Of a stretch of DNA of 64,000 bases, positions 49,801-59,696 are shown one piece after another. The translations under genes were made by a program, and so were the position numbers. Positions within the stretch are counted from its first letter, which is position 1. Each line of letters begins with the position of its first letter. The stretch is taken from contig CAXKVV010002167.1 of NCBI GenBank assembly GCA_964058805.1, positions 1-64,000 of the forward strand. Reading direction: 5' to 3'. This DNA is from Schoenoplectus triqueter (taxonomy: Eukaryota > Streptophyta > Magnoliopsida > Poales > Cyperaceae). The notes below the pieces were generated by a model. The model did no database searches, was not told where the DNA came from, and saw only the letters and a list, made by a program, of their open reading frames with translations.

Positions 49801-50469
49801 TACAACACTCATGGTGTCGGGGACAAAGGTGGCAACCCCTTATTGAAAAGATTTTATTATTTTTTTATTATCATCTTTTCTTTATGAGTAGGAAAATAGG
49901 TTTTTATTGTTTTACATATATATCCTTTTATTTTATTAGAAGAGAGCAGATTTTTGTTATTAGTGATACATGCTACTAATAATACGAGAGTTATTTATTT
50001 ATATGCCCTCAGAAGCGACTACTTACTAGCCACCAATTTGCTCGACCTATCTCTTGGCTTGCGCCGCGAGCGACCAATATGAGCAACTTTCGTCATTGGG
50101 CAACAGATAGTTTGAGGGACAAACTGCAAACCCTGCCCATTTTTGTGTTTATTCTGTATCAAATGGACAAACCCAGTGGTATTTGTATTGTGAGCCCAAA
50201 CACCAAAGCTCTCGCCTTACATTCTCGCGTGGTTTTGGCGTTGTATTCCCTTATTCTATTTTTTATTTTGTTATAGGGCTAAATGTGTTTGTGTGGTTTT
50301 GGATTTTTGGATGCATTCTATTTACAGATGCACAAGTAGGGTTTTGGGATTTTTATGCAAAAGTGGAGGTTAGTCATGGGTTTGTGTTTCGTGCACGTGT
50401 GTGTAAACGAACACTTATTTCCTCCTTATTTATTTACAATAGATACTACTCGATCGGCCCCGCTCCGGG

Positions 50470-53400
50470 CTATGTGTAGTACTTCTTCAGATATCGCCCA
50501 TTAATCGGTGGCATGGGCCTTTCACCTTCATGATCTATGAGTTGGTATGCGCCGCCCTCGTATACCTTCTCAATTACATATGGCCCTTCCCAATTCGGGG
50601 AGAATTTTGGGCCGATGTGCCGGCCAATAATCGGCCTCTTAAGGACAAGAACAAGCTCCCCTTGTTGAAATGCCCTGACTCGCGCCATTTTGTCATATGC
50701 CCTTGCCATTTTTGCCTGATATATTTCAAGGTTCTGCTGGGCTATCAGTCTCTTCTCGTCCATGGCATCCAACTCGTCTAGTCTAAGTTGTTGGCATTCG
50801 TCCATGGTCATATCATTTTGCATAGCCACCCGTAATGACGGTAATTCCACCTCAAGAGGGAGGACGGCTTCAACCCCAAAAGCCAGAGAATACGGGGTAG
50901 CTTGCGTAGGCGTTCGGTATGTGGTCCGATAAGCCCATAATGCCTCTTGTAGACGATTATCCCAGTCTCGTTGGTTGCCGTCCACAGTCTTTTTCATAAT
51001 ATTGATCAAGGTTTTGTTAAAGGCTTCGGCCAGGCCGTTGGCTCTCGGGTTGTAAATGGACGAGAATCTCCAATCAATATTGAATTGCTCCGCCAGGGCA
51101 TAGACTTTGGAGCTCTTGAAGGCCGTCCCGTTATCGGATATTATCCGTTGTGGTGTACCAAATCGGTAGAGGATATGCGTCTTGAAGAACTTAACCACAT
51201 CGGATGCTTTAACTTCTTTGAGTGGGACGGCCTCGGCCCATTTTGTAAAGTAATCTGTCGCCGCCAGGATGAACCGGTGACCTCTCGACGTCGGAGGGTC
51301 TATGGGCCCCACTATGTCTGTGCCCCACATATTAAATGGCCAGGATGCTACCGTGGGGTGCAACGGGTTTGGCGCTTGATGTATAAAAGGGCCATGTATC
51401 TGGCACATGCGGCACTTCTTTGCATGCTCTTCACAATCAGCCACCATCGTGGGCCAATAATACCCCATTCGCTTGATTTTTAACTTCATTTTTGGCCCAG
51501 ACTGATGTGCTCCGCATAGTCCAGAATGAACTTCTTTCATAACTTGCCCGGCTTCAGGCCCTGATACACATCTTAGCCATAACTGATTATAAGATCTACG
51601 GTATAGCGTATTGCCCACATATGCATACCGTAGTACCCGCTTTCTTAGTTGATCAGCTATCCTTTTATCTTTAGGGAGGGTGCCATGCCGGAAATATTCA
51701 ATGAATGGCTGTCTCCAATCATCGTCTTCAGTTATCATTGCTTCTTGGCATTCCATCTTTTCTAGCCCGGCATTTTCATTACTCGCATCATTTGTTATTT
51801 GACACAATGATAACGGTCTCCTATTGCGGACGATGATGTGGATTTCCGGTTCTGTTGGTTCACCCAGCTCCTTGGCGAGTTTGGCCAACGCATCTGCTTC
51901 ACCATTCACAGCCCTTGTGACCTTCTCGATGGACACATACGGGATTTTCTTCATTAATTCCATGGCTTTCTGGTGATATTGTATTAGTTCCGGCTTTAAG
52001 ACCTTGTATTCGCCAATTATTTGATTTATGATCAACTGTGAATCCCCGAAGATGCGCACAGCCTTGATCTTCAGCTCCAGTGACAGCTCTAGTCCGGCGA
52101 TAAGTGCCTCATACTCTGCTTCATTATTTGTACATGGTTCAGTTAAAGCCAGAGAATGTCGTATTATCCCACCTTCCGGGGTTACGAAGACTAATCCTGC
52201 GCCAGCTCGCACAGTTGGGACTCCCGGGCCCGCGATTGGCTTGATTGAAGAAGCACCATCAAAGTACAACTCCCATATAGGGTCTCCTTCTTCAACATGT
52301 AGAGTTTCCTCGTCGGGAAAGTCACATTTTAACGGGGAGTCATCTTGGATCGGGTGTGCAGCTAAGAAATCTGCTAGCGCCTGCCCCTTTATCGCCTTTT
52401 GCGGTGTATAGGTGATGTCGAACTCGGTAAGAATGATAGCCCACTTGGCCAGCCTCCCCGTCAGCATTGGCCGAGTCATCAGATACTTGAGAGGGTCCAC
52501 CTTGGATATTAAAATGATTTTGTGGGCTAGCATGTAATGCCTCAATTTCTTCACCGCGAAGATTAGGGCTAAACAATGCTTCTCGATCGGTGAATACCCG
52601 TGTTCTGCCCCTACCATCATGCGACTTAGGTAATATAGCGCATTTTGATTACCATCCTGGTTTTCTTGGGCCAATAGGGCTCCCAAGGATCCATCTAGGG
52701 CGGTTGTATATAGGATAAGTTCCTTCCCAGGTATGGGTGCCGCCAACACTGGAGGGTTGAGCAGATATGCCTTGATTTCTTCAAAGGCTCGCTGGCACTC
52801 GCCATTCCACTTAAACGGGATATTCTTCTTAGTCAGCCGGGTGAAGGGTTGGATTTTACCCGATAGATTGGCTATGAACCGCCTGATATACGCCAGTTGC
52901 CCTTGCAAAGATCGCAACTGTTTTAAATTCTTTGGCGGGGATAGTTCAGTTATTGCTTTGATCTTGCTCGGGTCTATCTCAATGCCCCTGTGGCGTACCA
53001 CAAACCCCAGAAATTTACCAGATGATACCATGAATGCGCATTTCAACGGGTTTAGTTTGAGCGCATGTTCTCTTAGGCAGTTGAAAACGACCTCAAGATA
53101 TTGGAGGTGTTCTTTATATGACATGGCCTTGATGACTAGGTCGTCCACATAGCATTCTACTATCTTGTGGATCAGATCGTCGAATATCTTCGTCATCGCC
53201 CGTTGGTAGGTGGCTCCCGCATTTTTGAGCCCAAACGGCATGACTTTGTAACAATATATGCCAATCGGCGTGCGGAATGCCGTGTGCCTCTCATCTTCTG
53301 GCGCCATTTTGATTTGATTATAGCCCGCATAACCATCCATGAAGGAGAAGACTTCATAGGAGGATGTATGGTCGATTATAATTTCAGTTACTGGGAGCGG

Positions 53401-56400
53401 GAAATCATCTTTAGGGCACGCCTTATTCAAGTCCCGAAAGTCCACGCAAATGCGGATTTGCCCATTTTTCTTCTTAACCGGGACAATGCTAGCCACCCAT
53501 TCTGGCGTCTCTTCTTCCCGTATGAAACCGGCGTCGATGAGCTTCTTTGTCTCCTCCACGACCTTTTCTTCGAGTTCTATTCTCATCCGCCTCGGCGCTT
53601 GTTTAATTGGCTTGAAGGTTGGATCAATTTTTAAGTAATGGACCGCCACGTTGGGATCTAATCCAGGCATCTCTTTATAACTCCAAGCGAAGCAGTCCAT
53701 GTAGCTTTTAAGGAATGTCTTCAACCTGTCAGCCACCTCTTCCGGCAACGACGCGCTTATGAAAGTTGGTCGTGGGTCTTCTTCCGTCCCCAAATTGATT
53801 TCAGCTAACTCATCGACCGTGTTAGGCTCCTTTTCTAGCTGCTTTAAAGCATTTTTCAGGACCGGGGCATTGTCCTCTTCTGTTTTATCATCTGGCATTT
53901 CAACAGAAGTCATACAGTAGCTCTCTTCCATACGGTACTCATTGAGAGACCCCTCAAAACATGCTGCGTTATCGCAGTCATACCCTAATCCCCGGGTGTA
54001 TTTTATTTTACCGTCCAGGCCCAGGACTTTATTCTGGCCGCCATTCCAGAGTTCATCGAAGCGCTTGGCCTCGGCCTTGGATATGTCTCTCAGACATTTC
54101 GCCCTTTTTGCCAGTTTATACAGCTCCTTTCCAAAGGGATGAGATGCAGCGTCATCGCTCGTTGCATTCTCTAATTCTTGTTCTATCACCCACTTCTTCC
54201 AAGTGTTGTGATCAGGGTTCTTCAGAGACTGGGTTGAATCGCTCTGATAGAAAATTATGGCCTTGTGGATGATAGTCTTCCCTTTGAGGCGCTCTACCTT
54301 TGCCGGCACAACAAAGGTTTTTAGGGTTTGAATGTGGTTCACCTCCCTTGGTATAAGGTCTTTAAAATGCCTTTCAGGAACCACAGTAATCTCCAGCGCT
54401 GCCATCTCCTCTTCTATCTCAATGTTCATGACTGAGTTGGAGCGGTAGATTTCCTTGATCGGCTTTCGTCTCGCAGCCTTAGGTTTACTAGGTATGGGAG
54501 TGTGCGAGATCGTATAAGCCACCCCTTTGCCCTTGTTATTCAGGTTATGCGGAGCTGGGTCTTGTTGAAAGCTCTTCGGGAGTTGTATTGTCCCGTTTCT
54601 GTGCCCTTCTTCTATAAGGTCTTTGAATACCCAGCATTCTTCAATTGTATGGCCCAGTATGCGATGATAAGGGCAGAATTCGCCTTCACCGGCTCTTTCT
54701 ATGTCGGCGGGTCTTTTACAGACGGGAAGTGTTAACCCGCTCTTTAAGGCCTGCTCAAATATCCGAGCTGTTTTATTTTTCAGAAAAGAGTATGGTTTAC
54801 TCTTTTTGACCTTGAGGGTTTGCATGACGGTCGGTTGCTTAGCTTTTATTTCTTCCCCCTTTGATTCATCTACTATGACAATTACCCGTTTGCCGCTATC
54901 GGGTGCTTGTCTTTCGGGGGTCCCGGAACGGGGTTCGCTCGTCACTTCCTTGAGTAGCTCGGAGTTATAGATCGCGGTTTGCAGGTTTTCAATCATTACC
55001 ATGATTTCATTGTGTTGCGTCTTGATATCCTGCATCACTTCCCATTGTTCAGACACCTCTCTTCTATTATTTTCAACTTGGTGTCTTATTTCGTCGATCG
55101 CATTCCAGACGCGACCCTCAAAATTTTCCCGCCATGAGCGTTCTTCATTTATAGGCCTCGGCCTAACCGGGTTATCCCTTCCGCTACTGGGTCCCGTGTT
55201 GATCATATATGACTCCTCACTTTCATTGTCCGTCTCGGGCCCTTTATATGGCTTCTTGAGGATGTGATAGATGATCTCTTCGTCAGATTCCTCTTCCCAG
55301 GGTTGACGATCATGGCCAGATTCTTCTCCCGAGGCGGTATCGCCCAAGTTGTTAGAATCTTCGGAGTCTTCTCCCGAAGTTGCCTCTATGATCTGAATTT
55401 GAGGGGTGTTGGCAGGCTTAAAATTGAAAATGACCTCCTCTTCAGAATCACTTGCATTGATTTCGCTCGGTTTTATTTGGGCCTTATACGCAGCCACCTG
55501 TTTGAAGCGGAAGGTTACTTCTTCACCCGACTTTCTTCCGGGTCTTTGGGCTCGAGCACCTCGGGGTTTAATATTAAATTTGACCTCTTCTTCTTCTCCG
55601 GATGAGGTATCAAATTTAGGGCCTTTATTGAAAGATTTCTGACCTGCTTTAGTCATTGGCCGGCTCGGCGCCACAGCGGATTTAGGCAGAAAGTACTGGG
55701 CGTCATTGAATTTAATCTCATGCACCCCGAATGGCTTGACATCTCCGTCAATTCTCTTTTGTTTACCATTCTCGATATATTTCAGGCACTGGTGCAGAGT
55801 AGAGGGTATGACTTGATTGCTGTGAAGCCACGGGCGACCCAGCAACGCCCGATAAGAGGTTTCAGCGTCAATGACATAGAATTTAGTAGGCGCTTTTAGG
55901 CTTCCACATTGCAGGTTCAGAGTTATAGCTCCCAGGGCCTTTTGGGAGTTTTGATTAAAGCCATGAATAATCACCTTTTCATCAGATAGGTTCTTCACAT
56001 CTAAAGTGATAGTCTTCAGGGTTTTGAGCGGCATAATATTGATCGAAGACCCTGCGTCGACCAAGATGCGGCCAATCTTCTGCCCTCCACAGTTTCCGGT
56101 GATGTATAGCGGGCGATTATGGTCGACGGTGCCTATTAGGAGGTCATCGTCTGTGAAATTTATACAGGCGGCCCGTTTGGCGGTGAATAGGGCTTCTTGC
56201 ATATTTTGCTCTACGAAGTATGACTTATACTTCTCAGGATCTTGCAAGGCCTGGATTAGTACCTCCCTTAGGTCTTGTGACATCATCAATGCGTCAAATA
56301 TGCTTAATAATGCTGGAATCTTACGCAGATGTGCCAACACATTATATTCTTCGCCCGTCGACCGGGTCCTTTCTGGGTTCTTGCTTAGGTTATCGGCCTC

Positions 56401-59400
56401 TTTACCTTTATTCAGGGCCTTATCCTTTCCTTTATCGGAATCCTTGGGAGCTTGTCTCTCGGGTATATAAGTCCCGGACCGGAGCACGGCTTTGCACTCT
56501 TCATTCTTGGTCCCAGAGGTGCTTGCTTCCCCTTCGTCATTCGGGAAGAACATCTCCTCTAATGTTGGCATATCTTCGTCGTGAGAAGAATATACCATAT
56601 TGCACGAAGCACCCCAGATCTCTTCGCTTTCTTCTTTATTTATTTCTCCATTTACATTTTCTTTCTTTTGACCTAGGGTTAGCTTCTCCCAGTCTTCTTT
56701 GGAGATGAAATGTTGAAGGGTGATCACCTCGGGACTGCCCTGCTCATATTCTTCAATCTTATTCTTTTTGGACTTGTTGCTTCTATGCTTCTTTTTCTTC
56801 TTAAGAACCTGGTCTTGGCTCTGGTCCACCTTATAATATACCCTGGGTTTTGGTGGGACCACTGGCGTGATGTCGTCTTTCCATTTCATGCCAGGTTCTT
56901 TCTTAAGGGCTTTAAGCATTTTAATCGATTTCTTCGATAAGTGCGTAGTCCATTGTTCTCCCTGGTCTTCGCTTAACTGGCCCGGGACTTTCTCTTCCTC
57001 ATGGGAGATCGTGTTGGCCTGCTCATGGGCTGATGGGCTTTGCAAGAACCCTTTTGGTAAAGTAATTTCACCATTTTTATACGCCTTCTCGACCCAATCT
57101 TTGAAGACCCAGCAATCTTCAATTGAGTGCCCTATTATTCTGTGGTATGGGCAAAAGTTGGGTTCGTCCGATTTATCGGCATCTTCCGGGCGTTTGCTGG
57201 CCGGCAGGGTTAGGCCGTTCTTCAGTGCCCCTCTAAAGATTTGGGCAACTTTATCTTTTCTGAAGGAGTACGGTTTAGATTTCTTTTGTTTAAGGGATTC
57301 AAAACTCCGTGAACTCCCTCCTGGGTTGGGCCTGGGTCCCTTATTATAATTGTTGCCATTTGTGCCACTGCTGCCGCTTTGGGTGTCTGCGTTGGCAACC
57401 ATCTTATCTTTTAACGAGGTGAATGCCACTTTGGTTTCAGCTCGGGCCCCTCGTTGCGGCCTATTATTCATGAAGTTCAGCACGGTATGCGGTGACATTC
57501 TTTCCATGTTGGATACTGATCTGAGCAAGTCTTTGAATGTGTTGACCTTCGTCACACCAAGAAGCATGCCCATCCACCCGTCAATGTTTTTCATGATTAG
57601 GTTGACGGCCTCATCTTCAGTTAATGTGCGGTCGCATTTAATGCTGAGGTTCCGCCATCTATTGATAAAATCTGTCATTGACTCCCCTTTCTTGGGTTTA
57701 GTGCTTGCCAGATCGGCTATATTTATTTTGTCAGACACCATGACAAAGCGTGCCCTGAACGAGTCTGCCATCTCGTCCCAGGTCCTGATGCTGTTGTTTT
57801 CCAACGAATAATACCATTGGAAAGCGGTTCCCACTAGGCTCTGAGGGAATTGTCTTAACAACAGTGCATCATTGCCACCCGTGTTGCCGCACGAGGCTAC
57901 AAAGTGGGCCAGGTGTTGTTCGGGGTTCAGGTCTTTATTGCCTTCCCCTGAGAAGGTCCTGAAGCGGGGGATCACATACCCTTTAGGATATTCTTCCAAG
58001 TCATATATGGCAGGGTATGGATGCCCACAGTTTTTAACGGGAGGGATAGCGTATCCACCTCCAGCTATTTGCATTTGCTGGGCAATCATGGCTTGAATCT
58101 CTTTCCGGGATATTCCCGTTGGTTCAGCCTCCACTTCTATTGTTCTGTGTGGATGGGGTTTAGAATCGACAGGTTGTTTCCCCTTATGATTGCTTTTGGT
58201 ACTGTGGACCCCTTCTTGACGGGAGCTACCAGCTTTGAAATTGGCGTCTTGTGATTCTTGTAAGGATTTGACCGCCTTAATTAATTCTTCGTTTTGCTTC
58301 AGCATGGTAGCGATTAGCTCCCGTTGCCTAATCAGCTCTTCGTCCCGTGCCTCGATGTGGCCTTTTAATATTTCTATCTCATCAACGGGCACTTCGGGAC
58401 GTGTTTCAATGTCATCTTCGTTATCAAAAAGGTCAGGGTTTTCGTTGTGGTCTTCCCCTTCCCTGCTATTGCCTTCGGGGTTGACTCTCTTTGGTGGTCT
58501 CCCTTTTCTACCATTATTTTTGTTGGTGTTTGTGACGTGAGCTTGATTAGGCGGAGACTGGTCGTCCTGGACCATGTTCACCTCTCCATCAGTATCCGGG
58601 TCAGTGTCGTAGCTTATACTGATGGTATTGACCGAGAAGTGCTCTTCATAGCGAGCGGTTCTTCTCTTCTTCTTCGCTTGGTCGGGGGCAGTTATTTTTA
58701 GGTTATTGAGTGGTATTCTCGAGCCTAATCGGCTGAATACACTCTTCTGGCCTAAGCGGCTAAATACACTCTCGGGCGGAGCGTTGGACTTGCTGGCCTT
58801 ACTGGGCTGGGCTTGAGACTGGGGTTTTGTTGGCTGGGAACCCTTCGGGACCCACACCTGCTGGGTGCTAGGTGTTGCCTTTGGTACAGACCTCCTCGTG
58901 TGTGGAGTGGAGGCAATGGCTTGCGGCTGAGCCATGCTTTGAGGTTGGTTAGGGCGGGAGACATATCGTCTCGACCTAGCGTTCTTGACGCTCTTCCTCT
59001 GCTTGAGGGCCCTGTGAGCCTTATAGATGGCTTCTGCAGGGGTTTGAGACTTATCCTGGCGGCGCTGAGACCTTTGAGTTGGGCGAGATGTGGGCTTAGG
59101 CACCTCCCATGCCTGGCGGAGTTGGCCTGTGGCCGAGTTCTTGGCCACTATTCGGAGGGCCGTGAATTTATTGGAGACTGGGATAGCTGGCCTAGCCACC
59201 AGCTGGTTCTGGTATGCATCCAGGGCCCTCTTCCTGGACGCTTGAGAGTTACGGGCAGTTTGGGCTGTTGCCTTTGGGGCTGTCTTCTTAGACGGGCGCC
59301 TTCTCCTCTTTGGGGAGGTGGTAGGAGAGGTCATGATGTTATTAGAAATACCCTTGGGAGTTAGGGTAATCGAGTCCTCCTCCTCGTCCGGGATAGAGAT

Positions 59401-59595
59401 CTGGACGGTCGCGGGAGTGATCGTGGCCACTGGAGCTGGGCCGTAAATGGTAAGTTCTTGCGGGATGGTCCCGAAGAACATGAAAAGCTTGCCCTCTGGG
59501 CTCTTTGCAGGAGTGACGGTGTAGGGAGCGAGGTTGAAGTTCCCAAAGTACGCCATTTCCTGCAAAAACAAAAACACTTGAAAATTATTAGTCAT
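50470..59595 (-). CDS. Gag-pol polyprotein, Tat-type Ty3/gypsy (3041 residues)
   Basis: Single open frame without frameshift or stop. Order: basic, low-complexity N-terminus with a VFSRLG duplication (about 275-290); coiled coil (about 385-445); retrotransposon Gag domain (about 525-700); zinc module CPYHRIIGHSIEDC from C815; aspartic protease with VDAGSS (D1180; DAG instead of the usual DTG/DSG); acidic repeats (about 1330-1500); second zinc module from C1641; RT (about 2000-2250, YVDD 2149-2152); RNase H (D2301); archaeal-type RNase H (D2446); integrase with His/Cys zinc-binding region (about 2688-2728) and D2760, D2821, E2857 (D35E spacing); and a GPY-like C-terminus without chromodomain. 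Two RNase H domains define the Tat group. The more likely start is Met14 (59556), directly after a splice-acceptor-like TTTTTGCAG. Its products would package, copy and integrate the element RNA. Confidence 0.95.
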   Translation of the reverse strand: MTNNFQVFLFLQEMAYFGNFNLAPYTVTPAKSPEGKLFMFFGTIPQELTIYGPAPVATITPATVQISIPDEEEDSITLTPKGISNNIMTSPTTSPKRRRRPSKKTAPKATAQTARNSQASRKRALDAYQNQLVARPAIPVSNKFTALRIVAKNSATGQLRQAWEVPKPTSRPTQRSQRRQDKSQTPAEAIYKAHRALKQRKSVKNARSRRYVSRPNQPQSMAQPQAIASTPHTRRSVPKATPSTQQVWVPKGSQPTKPQSQAQPSKASKSNAPPESVFSRLGQKSVFSRLGSRIPLNNLKITAPDQAKKKRRTARYEEHFSVNTISISYDTDPDTDGEVNMVQDDQSPPNQAHVTNTNKNNGRKGRPPKRVNPEGNSREGEDHNENPDLFDNEDDIETRPEVPVDEIEILKGHIEARDEELIRQRELIATMLKQNEELIKAVKSLQESQDANFKAGSSRQEGVHSTKSNHKGKQPVDSKPHPHRTIEVEAEPTGISRKEIQAMIAQQMQIAGGGYAIPPVKNCGHPYPAIYDLEEYPKGYVIPRFRTFSGEGNKDLNPEQHLAHFVASCGNTGGNDALLLRQFPQSLVGTAFQWYYSLENNSIRTWDEMADSFRARFVMVSDKINIADLASTKPKKGESMTDFINRWRNLSIKCDRTLTEDEAVNLIMKNIDGWMGMLLGVTKVNTFKDLLRSVSNMERMSPHTVLNFMNNRPQRGARAETKVAFTSLKDKMVANADTQSGSSGTNGNNYNKGPRPNPGGSSRSFESLKQKKSKPYSFRKDKVAQIFRGALKNGLTLPASKRPEDADKSDEPNFCPYHRIIGHSIEDCWVFKDWVEKAYKNGEITLPKGFLQSPSAHEQANTISHEEEKVPGQLSEDQGEQWTTHLSKKSIKMLKALKKEPGMKWKDDITPVVPPKPRVYYKVDQSQDQVLKKKKKHRSNKSKKNKIEEYEQGSPEVITLQHFISKEDWEKLTLGQKKENVNGEINKEESEEIWGASCNMVYSSHDEDMPTLEEMFFPNDEGEASTSGTKNEECKAVLRSGTYIPERQAPKDSDKGKDKALNKGKEADNLSKNPERTRSTGEEYNVLAHLRKIPALLSIFDALMMSQDLREVLIQALQDPEKYKSYFVEQNMQEALFTAKRAACINFTDDDLLIGTVDHNRPLYITGNCGGQKIGRILVDAGSSINIMPLKTLKTITLDVKNLSDEKVIIHGFNQNSQKALGAITLNLQCGSLKAPTKFYVIDAETSYRALLGRPWLHSNQVIPSTLHQCLKYIENGKQKRIDGDVKPFGVHEIKFNDAQYFLPKSAVAPSRPMTKAGQKSFNKGPKFDTSSGEEEEVKFNIKPRGARAQRPGRKSGEEVTFRFKQVAAYKAQIKPSEINASDSEEEVIFNFKPANTPQIQIIEATSGEDSEDSNNLGDTASGEESGHDRQPWEEESDEEIIYHILKKPYKGPETDNESEESYMINTGPSSGRDNPVRPRPINEERSWRENFEGRVWNAIDEIRHQVENNRREVSEQWEVMQDIKTQHNEIMVMIENLQTAIYNSELLKEVTSEPRSGTPERQAPDSGKRVIVIVDESKGEEIKAKQPTVMQTLKVKKSKPYSFLKNKTARIFEQALKSGLTLPVCKRPADIERAGEGEFCPYHRILGHTIEECWVFKDLIEEGHRNGTIQLPKSFQQDPAPHNLNNKGKGVAYTISHTPIPSKPKAARRKPIKEIYRSNSVMNIEIEEEMAALEITVVPERHFKDLIPREVNHIQTLKTFVVPAKVERLKGKTIIHKAIIFYQSDSTQSLKNPDHNTWKKWVIEQELENATSDDAASHPFGKELYKLAKRAKCLRDISKAEAKRFDELWNGGQNKVLGLDGKIKYTRGLGYDCDNAACFEGSLNEYRMEESYCMTSVEMPDDKTEEDNAPVLKNALKQLEKEPNTVDELAEINLGTEEDPRPTFISASLPEEVADRLKTFLKSYMDCFAWSYKEMPGLDPNVAVHYLKIDPTFKPIKQAPRRMRIELEEKVVEETKKLIDAGFIREEETPEWVASIVPVKKKNGQIRICVDFRDLNKACPKDDFPLPVTEIIIDHTSSYEVFSFMDGYAGYNQIKMAPEDERHTAFRTPIGIYCYKVMPFGLKNAGATYQRAMTKIFDDLIHKIVECYVDDLVIKAMSYKEHLQYLEVVFNCLREHALKLNPLKCAFMVSSGKFLGFVVRHRGIEIDPSKIKAITELSPPKNLKQLRSLQGQLAYIRRFIANLSGKIQPFTRLTKKNIPFKWNGECQRAFEEIKAYLLNPPVLAAPIPGKELILYTTALDGSLGALLAQENQDGNQNALYYLSRMMVGAEHGYSPIEKHCLALIFAVKKLRHYMLAHKIILISKVDPLKYLMTRPMLTGRLAKWAIILTEFDITYTPQKAIKGQALADFLAAHPIQDDSPLKCDFPDEETLHVEEGDPIWELYFDGASSIKPIAGPGVPTVRAGAGLVFVTPEGGIIRHSLALTEPCTNNEAEYEALIAGLELSLELKIKAVRIFGDSQLIINQIIGEYKVLKPELIQYHQKAMELMKKIPYVSIEKVTRAVNGEADALAKLAKELGEPTEPEIHIIVRNRRPLSLCQITNDASNENAGLEKMECQEAMITEDDDWRQPFIEYFRHGTLPKDKRIADQLRKRVLRYAYVGNTLYRRSYNQLWLRCVSGPEAGQVMKEVHSGLCGAHQSGPKMKLKIKRMGYYWPTMVADCEEHAKKCRMCQIHGPFIHQAPNPLHPTVASWPFNMWGTDIVGPIDPPTSRGHRFILAATDYFTKWAEAVPLKEVKASDVVKFFKTHILYRFGTPQRIISDNGTAFKSSKVYALAEQFNIDWRFSSIYNPRANGLAEAFNKTLINIMKKTVDGNQRDWDNRLQEALWAYRTTYRTPTQATPYSLAFGVEAVLPLEVELPSLRVAMQNDMTMDECQQLRLDELDAMDEKRLIAQQNLEIYQAKMARAYDKMARVRAFQQGELVLVLKRPIIGRHIGPKFSPNWEGPYVIEKVYEGGAYQLIDHEGERPMPPINGRYLKKYYT
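59560..59577 (-). other. Candidate 3' splice site just upstream of gag
   Basis: The minus strand reads TGTTTTTGTTTTTGCAG followed by GAAATGGCG, so an intron could end at 59560, with translation beginning at the ATG at 59554-59556 (MAYFGNFNL). The 13 codons before that ATG look like read-through of the pyrimidine tract. The donor would lie upstream, possibly in the very long R-U5 region of the 5' LTR. This is an inference from sequence alone. Confidence 0.45.
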
Positions 59596-59673
59596 TTTAG
59601 CACATAGAAGACCACTTGTATCTCTTAACTATTCTATTTGCCTCTCTCTTTCAGAGATAAGAGGAGAATCTAG
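59596..59673 (-). other. Short leader between PBS and gag-pol
   Basis: Non-coding stretch of 78 bp with no clear structure. On the minus strand it holds CTGAAAGAGAGAGGCAAATA, a purine-rich run downstream of the PBS. Confidence 0.5.
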
Positions 59674-59691
59674 GTCCCACCGGGCGTGCCA
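59674..59691 (-). other. Primer binding site
   Basis: Read on the minus strand this is TGGCACGCCCGGTGGGAC, five bases inside the 5' LTR. It begins with TGG, complementary to the CCA end of a tRNA, as expected for a minus-strand primer site. The tRNA is not assigned with certainty. The discriminator base would be G. An arginine tRNA, reported for related Ogre elements, is possible but was not checked. Confidence 0.8.
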
Positions 59692-59696
59692 GATCC

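Larger units (their letters stand above)
48751..50469. other. Convergent intergenic region of the element
   Basis: The region between the PMD stop codon (48750) and the gag-pol stop codon (50470). Apart from the 241-bp tandem duplication and one AATAAA, I see only T-rich, low-complexity stretches and short spurious reading frames. Both genes terminate into it from opposite sides. Confidence 0.6.

Noticed and set aside
50971..59364. Plus-strand ORFs of 60-190 codons opposite gag-pol
   Set aside because: They are complementary-frame shadows of a strongly supported polyprotein and carry no domain features.
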